Origin: Oscillibacter sp.
Lineage (GTDB): Bacteria; Bacillota; Clostridia; Oscillospirales; Oscillospiraceae
Assembly: GCA_020025415.1 (NCBI GenBank)
Contig: JAHHSB010000019.1
Span: 1-14,326, forward strand
Length of the DNA: 14,326 nucleotides
Reading direction: 5' to 3'
How positions within the stretch are numbered: position 1 is the stretch's first letter; every line of letters starts with the position of its first letter. Below are positions 1 to 7,492 of this stretch, piece after piece. The notes beneath the pieces were generated by a model. That model did not search any database. It was not told the origin of the DNA and saw nothing but the letters and a program-made list of their open reading frames with translations. The position numbers and the translations under genes were made by a program.

Positions 1-754
1 GGCTGCAGCCCGCAAAGCGGCACTGCCCCAGATAGGGAGTAAACTCCACAAAGGTCTCGGGCAGATGCTCCTTGAGCTCCAGGTTCAGTTCCTCCGTTTC
101 AAAGGAGGAAAAGCCCGGGGAATCCACGATCTCTCCCCCGCCGGCCAGAGCAAACAGCTCCACATGCCGGGTGGTATGGCGTCCCCGTCCCAGTGCGTCG
201 CTGACTTCTCCCACTTGGATGTGGAACTCCGGGTCCAGAGCGTTCAGAATACTGGATTTCCCTACGCCGGAATTTCCTGTAAAGGCTGATAGCTTGCCAG
301 AGATGCATGCTTTCAGCTCCTCCAGTCCCTCCCCTGTCACGGCGCTGACCCGCAGGGTAGGAAAGCCGGAGCGATGGTAAATGTCGTAGAGATCATCTGC
401 CGGATCCAGATCATACTTGTTCAGAACCACCACTACCCCGCAATGCTTGAGTGCAGCGATGGCGGCGATACGGTCGATCAGGAAGGGGGCGGTTTGGGGA
501 ATGGCCCCAGAGGCGATGACCACCATCTGGTCGATATTGGCCACCGCCGGCCGCACGAAAAAATTCTTCCGCGGTTCGATGGCGTCGATCCGGCCTTCCC
601 CGCCGCCCAGATCCTGCACCTGGACCAGGTCGCCCACCAGAGGGGAAATCCCCTCCCGGCGGAAACGGCCCCTTGCCCGGCAGGCCAGCAGCGTCTCACC
701 GGTATCCACATAGTAAAAACCGCTTAAGGCCTTGCGAATTCTTCCGCTGCTCAA
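1..754 (-). CDS. rsgA: Ribosome small-subunit-dependent GTPase RsgA (partial, C-terminus cut by window edge)
   Basis: RsgA (YloQ/CpgA) is a circularly permuted GTPase that binds the 30S subunit late in assembly and uses GTP hydrolysis for quality control. The 251 visible residues show an N-terminal OB fold (about 1-70, with SGFYYV at 11-16). The GTPase motifs follow in permuted order: G4 NKYD 112-115, G1 GNSGVGKSS 160-168, a switch region with RHTTRH 192-197, and G3 DSPG 211-214. The C-terminal zinc-binding domain has just begun (Cys245, Cys250) when the window ends; the family is usually near 290-300 residues. The start is the TTG at 754-752, which shares bases with the prkC stop (TTGA). It is the only in-frame start after the preceding stop that keeps the OB fold, and no strong Shine-Dalgarno is seen, so translation is probably coupled to prkC. 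In B. subtilis CpgA is a reported PrkC substrate, which fits the neighbourhood. Confidence 0.95.
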   Translation of the reverse strand, partial: MSSGRIRKALSGFYYVDTGETLLACRARGRFRREGISPLVGDLVQVQDLGGGEGRIDAIEPRKNFFVRPAVANIDQMVVIASGAIPQTAPFLIDRIAAIAALKHCGVVVVLNKYDLDPADDLYDIYHRSGFPTLRVSAVTGEGLEELKACISGKLSAFTGNSGVGKSSILNALDPEFHIQVGEVSDALGRGRHTTRHVELFALAGGGEIVDSPGFSSFETEELNLELKEHLPETFVEFTPYLGQCRFAGCS

Positions 755-2688
755 CTGAACACCACCGTCTCTGTCTTGGTCAGCACATCATCTTCATAGA
801 CGTTGATGCGGCAGGAGCCGGACCCCTTCAGCGGGACTGTAATGGAGCCCAGAGAGCAGTCCACAACGTCGGAGAACTGCTCCTCCCCCGCCACCGTGAT
901 CTTCAGCTTGACGGTGTCCCGATCGGTGGGCAGGCTGCACGTGTAATCCATGGTGACCGAGGACGTGCCGGAGCTGACGGTGAAGTCGATCTTGGTTTTG
1001 GCATCTACCTCGGTACCGCCGGATATGCTTTGAAAGAGTACGGTGCCGGCAGGCTGATCGCTTTCTTCCTGGGTGACTTCGCCGCAGACCAGGCCCATTG
1101 TCTCCAGCTTCTTGCGGACATCATCGATCAGCTGGCCCTCGAAGGGGACCACGGTGACTTTTTCAGGGCCTTTGCTGATGACCAGCTTGACAGTATCGCC
1201 CTCGTGGAGCTCTGTACCGGCCACGGGGTCCGTGGAGATCACATAGCCGGCAGTGATCTCATCGTTATTGGCTTCTTCCGTCTCGATGGTCAAATCCAGC
1301 TGCTCTTTTAAAGACTGCAGCTCAATTTCCGCTGCCCGGGCCTCTTTCTTTACCAAATCGGGCATTTCCGCCGAATTCTCACCCGAGCTGATCCAGACTT
1401 CAATGACCAGGTTGCTCTTTTTGGTAGTTCCTTCATTGGGATCCTGATCGATGATTACGCCTTCGTCATACTGATCGCTGGCCCGCTGGCCCACGACCTT
1501 GATTTCAAAGATCTCCTTGACGCCTTCCAGCTGTTCGGCCTGCTCTTGGGTATATCCAATCACGTTGGGGACCACATATTCGTTAGGCGTGCTGCCGAAG
1601 GACTTGAAGATGGTGACAAACAGCACGACAAGCAACACCGCGGCCACTGCCACGCCGCCGCCGACCCACAGACCCTTGTGGCTTTTTTTCCGGGGCTTGT
1701 AGGACGGGGTGCGGTAGTCATCATCATCGTCGTCATTTCTGGAATTTTTATAGCCGGAGACGGCGGGATCCGCGTGAACGGCATGGGTGGTGCGCAAGGG
1801 ACGGGTAGGCTCGTCGGATTCTTCCGGGTGCAAGTCGTCCATGGAATACTCCAGCACCACGCCGGGATTTTTCCGGAATGTCTCCAGATCGGCGATCATG
1901 GCGTCCGCAGATGCATAGCGCTTGGAGAGGTCTGGCGCCATGGCCTTCAGGCAGATCAGCTCCAGTGCCTCGGGAATATCGGGATTGATCTCCCGGGGAG
2001 CCAGCGGGATAGAGGACAGATGCTGAATCGCCACAGAGACAGCGGATTCCCCCTCAAAGGGCAGTCGGCTGGTGAGCATCTCATAAAGCACCACACCGGC
2101 GGAATAGATATCCGAGCGGGCATCGATCCGATCTCCCCGTGCCTGCTCAGGAGAGATATAGTGCACGGAGCCCAGGGCTTCCTGGGTCATGGTCTGGGCG
2201 GAGTTTTCCAGGCAGGCAATGCCGAAATCGGCCACCCGCACGCTGCCGTCCCGCAGGACCATGATGTTCTGGGGCTTGATGTCCCGGTGGACGATGCCCC
2301 GGCTGTGGGCGTGGCTCAGCGCCCGCATGATCTGCGTAATGAAATGCAGGGACTCCTTCCAGGTCAGCTGCCCTCGTTTTTCCATGTACTGCTTGAGGGT
2401 GATGCCGTCGATGAGTTCCATGACGATGTATTCCATATCCCCACCCCGGGAGACGTCGTAAATCGACACGATATTGGGATGGGAGAGCTGTGCGACTGCC
2501 TGGGATTCCGCGTTGAACCTCCGGCGAAAATCCTCATCCTGGGCTAGGTCGCTTTTGAGAATCTTCACCGCTACCAGACGATTGAGCCGGGGATCCTTGG
2601 CCTTATAGACCACTGCCATACCGCCGGTCCCGATACGCTCGAGAATCTCGTAGCGGTTATCCAGTACTTTTCCAATGTAGGGATCCAT
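751..2688 (-). CDS. prkC: PASTA-domain membrane Ser/Thr protein kinase (PrkC/StkP family)
   Basis: This is a Hanks-type Ser/Thr kinase that senses peptidoglycan fragments or lipid II outside the cell and phosphorylates proteins of cell-wall, division and translation pathways. Numbering is from the ATG at 2688 (645 residues). The kinase domain spans about 10-270: glycine loop GTGGMA 20-25, VAVK with Lys42, catalytic HRDIKPQN 134-141, DFG 154-156, activation-loop Thr166 and Thr168, and SPE 179-181. A juxtamembrane linker carries six Asp in a row (319-324) followed by a basic patch. One transmembrane helix (about 343-361) leads to three PASTA repeats (about 371-437, 441-507, 511-574) and a beta-rich tail (577-645) that probably matches the Ig-like domain of the S. 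aureus homologue. An in-frame GTG at 2697 overlaps the prpC stop but has only 1 base to the Shine-Dalgarno; the ATG has 10. It is paired with its phosphatase gene upstream and overlaps rsgA by 4 bases. Confidence 0.97.
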   Translation of the reverse strand: MDPYIGKVLDNRYEILERIGTGGMAVVYKAKDPRLNRLVAVKILKSDLAQDEDFRRRFNAESQAVAQLSHPNIVSIYDVSRGGDMEYIVMELIDGITLKQYMEKRGQLTWKESLHFITQIMRALSHAHSRGIVHRDIKPQNIMVLRDGSVRVADFGIACLENSAQTMTQEALGSVHYISPEQARGDRIDARSDIYSAGVVLYEMLTSRLPFEGESAVSVAIQHLSSIPLAPREINPDIPEALELICLKAMAPDLSKRYASADAMIADLETFRKNPGVVLEYSMDDLHPEESDEPTRPLRTTHAVHADPAVSGYKNSRNDDDDDDYRTPSYKPRKKSHKGLWVGGGVAVAAVLLVVLFVTIFKSFGSTPNEYVVPNVIGYTQEQAEQLEGVKEIFEIKVVGQRASDQYDEGVIIDQDPNEGTTKKSNLVIEVWISSGENSAEMPDLVKKEARAAEIELQSLKEQLDLTIETEEANNDEITAGYVISTDPVAGTELHEGDTVKLVISKGPEKVTVVPFEGQLIDDVRKKLETMGLVCGEVTQEESDQPAGTVLFQSISGGTEVDAKTKIDFTVSSGTSSVTMDYTCSLPTDRDTVKLKITVAGEEQFSDVVDCSLGSITVPLKGSGSCRINVYEDDVLTKTETVVFS

Positions 2689-2693
2689 ACGAT

Positions 2694-3443
2694 TCACCCC
2701 TCCTTATCTGTGGTTTCCAGCAGAACGGCCGTGACGTTGTCCGGCGCGCCGCGGCTTTTTGCAATCTCCAGCAGACGGCTCAGACAACTGTCCAGCGGTC
2801 CGCCGTGGATCACCTCGAAGAGCATCTCCTGGTCTGTTACGGTGTTGACCAGCCCGTCGGAGCACAAGAGGATGAACTCCCCTGCTGCCAGCGGACATAT
2901 GTAACAGTCCCCTTCGGCGTTAGCGTTGGGCCCCAGGGCCCGGGTGATGAGATTGCGGCTGGGATGCCGGCGGGCTTCCTCCGCGGTGATGTCCCCCCGG
3001 TCCACCATATTTTCTACCAGGGAGTGATCCTTGGTGATGCGATGGATCCCACCTTCAGAAATGTGATAGGCCCGGCTGTCGCCCACATTGGTGACGACGG
3101 CGCCTCCGGTACAAGATACCGCAGAGACCAGGGTGGTCCCCATGTTCTGACAGTCCTCCAGCTCTTCGGCGGCAGTGCAGATGGCCCGGTTGGCCAAAGA
3201 GACCGCATAGGAAGAGGCCTCCTTAAGCTGTTCAGAGGCCATGTTTTTGGTCAGCACCTTTTCCAGTTCTTCCACATAAACACGTACAGCGATCTCGCTG
3301 GCGATTTTCCCGCCGGAGGTCCCGCCCATACCGTCGCAGACCACGCAGATGGTGTGCCCGCTCTCGGGACAGTCCTTCACTGCGTATGCGTCCTGATTTT
3401 CCTTACGCACCAGGCCGATATCGGTGATTTCCCAGTGATTCAT
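2694..3443 (-). CDS. prpC: PP2C-type Ser/Thr protein phosphatase (PrpC/Stp)
   Basis: This cytoplasmic Mn2+/Mg2+-dependent phosphatase removes phosphate from PrkC and its targets. At 249 residues it is the typical bacterial single-domain size. The PP2C metal-binding and catalytic motifs are all visible: GLVRKENQD 10-18 (Arg13, Asp18), CDGMGG 36-41, GDSRAY 121-126, the flap-region KDHS 138-141, SDGL 195-198 (metal-binding Asp196) and DNVT 235-238. The start ATG at 3443-3441 overlaps the rlmN stop as ATGA, with an AGGAG-type site about 13 bases upstream. The gene ends 5 bases before the chosen prkC start. The phosphatase-kinase pair in this order is a Firmicutes hallmark. No residue needed for catalysis appears to be missing. 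Confidence 0.97.
   Translation of the reverse strand: MNHWEITDIGLVRKENQDAYAVKDCPESGHTICVVCDGMGGTSGGKIASEIAVRVYVEELEKVLTKNMASEQLKEASSYAVSLANRAICTAAEELEDCQNMGTTLVSAVSCTGGAVVTNVGDSRAYHISEGGIHRITKDHSLVENMVDRGDITAEEARRHPSRNLITRALGPNANAEGDCYICPLAAGEFILLCSDGLVNTVTDQEMLFEVIHGGPLDSCLSRLLEIAKSRGAPDNVTAVLLETTDKEG
2699..2705 (-). promoter_or_regulatory. Ribosome binding site of prkC
   Basis: On the minus strand AAGGAGG lies inside the last codons of prpC. It is 10 bases before the ATG at 2688-2686 but only 1 base before the GTG at 2697-2695, so it favours the ATG as the prkC start. Confidence 0.7.
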
Positions 3444-4483
3444 GACGGCTGGATCTCTCCTTTCTGTTCCTTCATCGCCTTGCGCCGCAGCTGGCCGCAG
3501 GAGGCGTCAATATCCCCGCCCAGGCTCCGCCGGACGGTAGCCGTGATCCCATGCTGCTCCAGCCGCTTTTGGAAGGCGGCGATGCGCCGGGAGGGCTTCA
3601 GGGGGCTTTCCACCACATCGTTGAGGGGGATCAGATTTACATGCCCGGGCATACCCCGCAGCTGCTTGGCGATCAGATCCGCCTGCCAGTCATGGTCGTT
3701 GACCCCATCGATCATGGCATATTCAAAGGAAATTCTGCGGCCGGTTTTCTGGAAGTACCGGTGGCAGGCCGCGAACAGCTCTTCTACGGGATAGGCGCGG
3801 TTGACCGGCATGATGGAAGAGCGGGTCTCATTGTCCGGCGCGTGCAGGGATACCGACAGCGTCAGCTGCAGCTGCAGCTCCGCCAGGCGGTCGATCCCCG
3901 GCACCAGGCCGCACGTGGACAGCGAGATGTGGCGCATTCCCATATTCAGGCCGTCCGGATGGTTGAGCAGTTCCAAAAACTTTAAAACCGCATCCAGGTT
4001 GTCCAGCGGTTCCCCGATCCCCATCAGCACCAGGTTGGAAATAGGCAGGCCGGAATCTTTTTGAGAAAAGATCACCTGATCCACCATCTCCCCCGGCGTC
4101 AGGTTCCGCACCCGGCCCTGAATCGTGGATGCGCAGAAGGCGCATCCCATCCGACAGCCCACCTGGGAGGAAATGCAGATGGTATTTCCGTGACGATACT
4201 GCATAACCACAGACTCGATGCAGTTCCCATCCGCCATCTCCCACAGGTATTTGGTGGTGCCGTCCAGCCGGGAGACCTGCTTGCGGGCCAGGACCGGCGG
4301 CGTCAGGGTGCAATGCTCTTTCAGTTTTTCCCGCAGAGCCTTGGGTAAGTCGCTCATCTCGTCAAAAGAGGAAACGCCCCGGTGGAGCCAGCGAAAGACC
4401 TGCTTGCCCCGGAAGGCTGGCTCCCCCGTGGATTGCAGCAGTGCCGTGATCTCTGGGAGAGTCATGGATTTGATGTCGCTCAT
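3440..4483 (-). CDS. rlmN: Dual-specificity 23S rRNA (A2503-C2)/tRNA (A37-C2) methyltransferase RlmN
   Basis: RlmN is a radical-SAM enzyme that methylates C2 of adenosine 2503 in 23S rRNA and of A37 in some tRNAs, aiding decoding and peptidyl-transferase function. The 347-residue protein has the normal length. The 4Fe-4S cluster cysteines are Cys110, Cys114 and Cys117 (CxxxCxxC), followed by GEPL at 157-160. The resolving Cys103 (in TICISSQVGC) lies 7 residues before the cluster, matching E. coli Cys118. The methyl-carrying Cys329 (in GGDIDASCGQL) matches E. coli Cys355. The presence of both accessory cysteines supports RlmN, although the A8 methylase Cfr shares this architecture; the housekeeping operon context favours RlmN. 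The ATG overlaps the rsmB stop (ATGA), with AAAGGA 7 bases upstream, and the end overlaps prpC in the same way. Confidence 0.97.
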   Translation of the reverse strand: MSDIKSMTLPEITALLQSTGEPAFRGKQVFRWLHRGVSSFDEMSDLPKALREKLKEHCTLTPPVLARKQVSRLDGTTKYLWEMADGNCIESVVMQYRHGNTICISSQVGCRMGCAFCASTIQGRVRNLTPGEMVDQVIFSQKDSGLPISNLVLMGIGEPLDNLDAVLKFLELLNHPDGLNMGMRHISLSTCGLVPGIDRLAELQLQLTLSVSLHAPDNETRSSIMPVNRAYPVEELFAACHRYFQKTGRRISFEYAMIDGVNDHDWQADLIAKQLRGMPGHVNLIPLNDVVESPLKPSRRIAAFQKRLEQHGITATVRRSLGGDIDASCGQLRRKAMKEQKGEIQPS

Positions 4484-5823
4484 GAGTTGTCCTTTCGCCG
4501 CATACGGCAGATGTAAAATCCGTCCGTCCCGTGCCGCTGGGGCCAGAGGGTGATCTGTCCCGCCACTTCGCCGATGGGCTCCGGCAGGAAGAAATTTTCC
4601 CGGGAAAAATCTGGGTGACTGGCCAAAAAGCTGTCGGTCACCATCTCATTCTCCTCCGGCAGCACCGTGCAGGTAGAGTAGATCAGACTGCCGCCGGGGC
4701 GGACATAGGCGGCCACATTTTCCAGAATGGCTGTCTGCACCACCGGCATCATCAGCAGATCGTCGGATTTTTTATAGCGGATATCCGGCTTTTTCCGAAT
4801 GACGCCCAGACCCGAGCAGGGCACATCTGCCACCACCAAGTCAGCGGAGTCCACCCATTCCGGCCGGAGCTGTCGACCATCAGCGGTATGCGTGGTGATG
4901 CACTGGAGGCCAAGGCGGGCAGCGCCCTCTTCAATCCGCTTGCTCTTATTGGCGTGGAGATCGCAGGAGAGGATCTCTCCGCGATCCCCCATTGCCATGG
5001 CCAGGGCAAAGGATTTTCCCCCCGGCGCGGCGCAGGCGTCAATGATCCGGGAGCCAGGCTCCGGCGCGGCCACCCGGGCCACTAGCGCGGCCGCGGCGTC
5101 CTGCACCAAAAAATCGCCCCGGGTAAAGGGCTCCAGCTGGCTCAGCCGGCCTACGCCGCTCGATTCCAGGCAGCCAGAGAGCCAGGGGTGAGGCCGGACG
5201 GTGAGGCCGACAGACTGTAGCTCCTCTGCCAGGGTTTCCTGGGTGGTTTTCAGGGGATTGACCTGAATGGTGATGGAGGCAACCTGATTATTCTCCCGCA
5301 GGAAAGCCTCCGTCTCCTCCATGCCCAGCAGGCTGACCAACCGCTTCACCAGCCACTTGGGGTGGCTGTACTGAATGGACAATCGCCGCAGCGGATCTTT
5401 GTCCGGCAGCGGTGGAAGCTGCTGTTTGTTCCGGGAAAGTGCCCGCAGCACTGCGTTGACAAGGCCAGAGGCTTGCCCCCTTCCCGCCTGCTTTGCCAGC
5501 TCCACAGACTCATTGACGGCAGCTCTGTCCGGCACCTTTTCCAAAAAGAGAATCTGATAGGCACCGATGCGCAGAATATCCGCCAGCGGCGGCTGAAGAT
5601 GATCCAGCTTCTGGGTACACAAGGCGCCCAGGTAATAATCCAGCAGCAGCTGATTTTGCAGCACGCCGTAGACAATCCGGCTTGCCAGCGCCCCATCCTG
5701 GGTGGAGAGCTGGCTGCGGGAGATCAGGGCCTTGAGGGAGGCGTCTGCCCAGGCGCCGCCGCTGTGACAGGCGTGAAGCACCTGCAGAGCGGTCCCCCGT
5801 GCGGTAGCAGCAATGCGCATCAT
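4480..5823 (-). CDS. rsmB: 16S rRNA (cytosine-967-C5)-methyltransferase RsmB
   Basis: RsmB transfers a methyl group from SAM to C5 of C967 in 16S rRNA. The 447-residue protein has the two-part family architecture. An N-terminal NusB-like RNA-binding helical domain (about 5-135) ends with NAVLRALSRN near 123-132. The C-terminal Rossmann methyltransferase domain carries the SAM-binding DACAAPGGKS at 262-271, DVPCSG at 333-338 and STCT at 383-386. Cys336 and Cys385 are the paired catalytic cysteines of m5C RNA methyltransferases. Two ATG codons in a row open the gene; GGAGG stands 6 bases before the first, and that first ATG shares bases with the stop of the peptidase gene upstream (ATGA). The end overlaps rlmN by 4 bases. 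In B. subtilis the orthologue (yloM) directly follows fmt; here a protease gene intervenes. Confidence 0.96.
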   Translation of the reverse strand: MMRIAATARGTALQVLHACHSGGAWADASLKALISRSQLSTQDGALASRIVYGVLQNQLLLDYYLGALCTQKLDHLQPPLADILRIGAYQILFLEKVPDRAAVNESVELAKQAGRGQASGLVNAVLRALSRNKQQLPPLPDKDPLRRLSIQYSHPKWLVKRLVSLLGMEETEAFLRENNQVASITIQVNPLKTTQETLAEELQSVGLTVRPHPWLSGCLESSGVGRLSQLEPFTRGDFLVQDAAAALVARVAAPEPGSRIIDACAAPGGKSFALAMAMGDRGEILSCDLHANKSKRIEEGAARLGLQCITTHTADGRQLRPEWVDSADLVVADVPCSGLGVIRKKPDIRYKKSDDLLMMPVVQTAILENVAAYVRPGGSLIYSTCTVLPEENEMVTDSFLASHPDFSRENFFLPEPIGEVAGQITLWPQRHGTDGFYICRMRRKDNS

Positions 5824-6557
5824 CGCCGTCCTCCCCCATCGCGGCGGCCGCCGCCTCTGGCCAGGAAGATCAGCACAAAGCGCAGCAGCTGCAGCGCCGA
5901 CATCAGCAGTGCCGCCACATAGGTCAGCGCCGCAGCGCTGAGCACCGAGCGGGCACCCCGCTGTTCCTCTTCATCCAGCAGGCCCTGGGAGCTGATGGTC
6001 TCCAGCGCCCGGTGAGAGGCGTTGAATTCCACCGGCAGGGTGATGAGCTGGAAGATGGTGGTCAGGGAAAACAGCACAATGCCAACCAGCAGTAGGGACT
6101 GATTGTAAAGGATCAGCCCCAGCAGCAACAGAATAAAGGAAAAGCGGGAACCGATTTGGGTCACAGGAATGACCGCGCTCCTGAGCCGGACGGGGCTGTA
6201 ACCCTCGGCATACTGCACGGCATGCCCCGCCTCGTGGGCTGCCACACCCACTGCGGAAATGGTGGGGGCGTTGTACACGGATTCAGAAAGGTAGATGGTG
6301 TTGTCCCGGGGATCGTAGTGATCGGTCAGCTGACCGGAAACACAGCGGATCCCCACGTCGTAAACGCCATGGGCGTGCAGCACCGCCTCCGCTGCCTCGC
6401 GGCCGGTCAGGTGGCGGCTGTTGTTCACCGCCTGGTAGCGGCGAAAACTGCTGGACACTTTGGCCTGGGCCCAAAGAGAGAGCAGCAGAATGGGGATCAG
6501 GATCAGAACATAGAGATTATTGGCCAGAAAATAGCTATCGTAGTAGTAATAAGGCAT
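5820..6557 (-). CDS. yugP: YugP-family membrane zinc metallopeptidase
   Basis: This is an integral membrane protein of 245 residues with the zinc-protease signature HEAGH at 108-112 (two His ligands and the catalytic Glu). A likely third ligand is in the conserved EFNAS at 177-181. Predicted membrane segments are about 13-32 (N-terminal anchor), 138-152, 155-176 and 206-233; the tail is short and rich in Arg and Gly. The HEAGH loop follows a soluble stretch (about 40-125) containing the family-typical DPRDNTIYLS near 82-91. The family is called neutral zinc metallopeptidase or YugP; its substrate is not established to my knowledge, and a role in membrane-protein or stress proteolysis is inference. 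The ATG lies 6 bases after the fmt stop without a strong Shine-Dalgarno, and the stop overlaps the rsmB start as ATGA. In B. subtilis yugP is not part of this operon, so its place here is noteworthy. Confidence 0.9.
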   Translation of the reverse strand: MPYYYYDSYFLANNLYVLILIPILLLSLWAQAKVSSSFRRYQAVNNSRHLTGREAAEAVLHAHGVYDVGIRCVSGQLTDHYDPRDNTIYLSESVYNAPTISAVGVAAHEAGHAVQYAEGYSPVRLRSAVIPVTQIGSRFSFILLLLGLILYNQSLLLVGIVLFSLTTIFQLITLPVEFNASHRALETISSQGLLDEEEQRGARSVLSAAALTYVAALLMSALQLLRFVLIFLARGGGRRDGGGRR

Positions 6558-6563
6558 AATCGA

Positions 6564-7487
6564 TCACTCATTTTCGATAGAGATTGGGTGGCCCCGCAGA
6601 TAGTCGGCGGCTGCCATACGCTTCCCACCTGCTGCCTGCAGCTCGGTGATCAGCAGGCTCTTTCCGTCACCGCAGGCAATTTCGATCCCCTGCTTCCCTG
6701 CCTGAAGTACTTTTCCGGGGCGGGCGTCCGTGGGATTGCCAGGAGCGGTGCGGAAGACCTTGAAGACGGTACCGGCGATCTCTGCGCTGGCGCAGGGCCA
6801 GGGCAGCAGGCCCCGGACCTGGTTGCGCAGCTCCCCCGCCGGTTTGCTCCAGTCCATGGGAGAAAGCTCCCGGCTGAGCATGGGGGCGTAGGTGCTGCGG
6901 CTGGAATCCTGAGGCACAGCCTTCACAGTTCCTGCCTCCAGAGCGGGCAGGGATTCGGCCAGGGCCTGGGCGCCCATTACGGCCAGGCGGTCCCACAGCT
7001 CGGGGGCGCTCTCCTCCGGATCGATGGGGGTACGGACGGTGTGGATCACATCGCCGGCATCCAGATCCTTGACCATATACATGATGGAGACGCCGGTTTC
7101 GGACTCTCCGTCGAGAATGGCCCAGTTGATGGGGGCAGCGCCCCGGTACTTGGGCAGCAGGGACGCGTGGACGTTGATGGCGCCCAGAGGTGGCAGCTGC
7201 AGGATTTCCTCCGGGAGGATCTTGCCATAGGCCACCGTAACGATCAGCTGGGGCTGGAGTTCCTTTACCAGTGCCAAAGCCTCCCCGTCCCTCATGCGCT
7301 GGGGCTGAAAGACCGGGAGATCCTGGGACAGGGCGTATTCCTTCACCGGGGAGTATGTTAGCTTCATACCCCGGTTTTTGGGCTTATCCGGCTGGGTAAA
7401 GACCCCGCAAATCGTATGTCCGTCTTCCACCAGACGCCGCAGAGAGACTACGGCAAAGTCCGGCGTACCCATAAAGAGAATCTTCAT
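6564..7487 (-). CDS. fmt: Methionyl-tRNA formyltransferase
   Basis: Fmt formylates the amino group of Met on initiator tRNA using 10-formyltetrahydrofolate, making fMet-tRNA for translation initiation. The 307-residue length is typical. The N-terminal Rossmann domain starts KILFMGTPDFA at 2-12. The catalytic triad equivalents are Asn105 and His107 (in INVHASLLP) and Asp143 (in LDAGD), spaced as in the E. coli enzyme (108, 110, 146). The conserved loop SLLPKYRGAAPI is at 109-120. The C-terminal OB-like tRNA-binding domain spans about 205-305. The start is 5 bases after the def stop; the nearest purine-rich stretches (GAGGAAG, GAGG) are in and just after the end of def, which suggests coupling. 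Def removes the formyl group that Fmt adds, so this is the classic functional pair. Confidence 0.97.
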   Translation of the reverse strand: MKILFMGTPDFAVVSLRRLVEDGHTICGVFTQPDKPKNRGMKLTYSPVKEYALSQDLPVFQPQRMRDGEALALVKELQPQLIVTVAYGKILPEEILQLPPLGAINVHASLLPKYRGAAPINWAILDGESETGVSIMYMVKDLDAGDVIHTVRTPIDPEESAPELWDRLAVMGAQALAESLPALEAGTVKAVPQDSSRSTYAPMLSRELSPMDWSKPAGELRNQVRGLLPWPCASAEIAGTVFKVFRTAPGNPTDARPGKVLQAGKQGIEIACGDGKSLLITELQAAGGKRMAAADYLRGHPISIENE

Positions 7488-7492
7488 GCCTC

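Noticed and set aside
1546..2547. Long plus-strand open frame of 333 codons opposite prkC
   Set aside because: It is antisense to a clear kinase gene, has no recognisable motif and a composition typical of GC-rich mirror frames.
2805..3794. Long plus-strand open frame of 329 codons opposite prpC and rlmN
   Set aside because: It crosses the junction of two real genes on the other strand and shows no domain; a by-product of GC-rich codons.
3864..3879. 16-base palindrome made of repeated AGCTGC units inside rlmN
   Set aside because: It is explained by a Leu-Gln repeat in the coding sequence (ELQLQL) and is too short and isolated to be a regulatory or recombination site.
6156..7361. Longest plus-strand open frame (401 codons), antisense to the peptidase gene and fmt
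   Set aside because: It spans two well-supported genes on the opposite strand, and its Gly/His/Gln-rich translation is a typical mirror-frame product with no motif.
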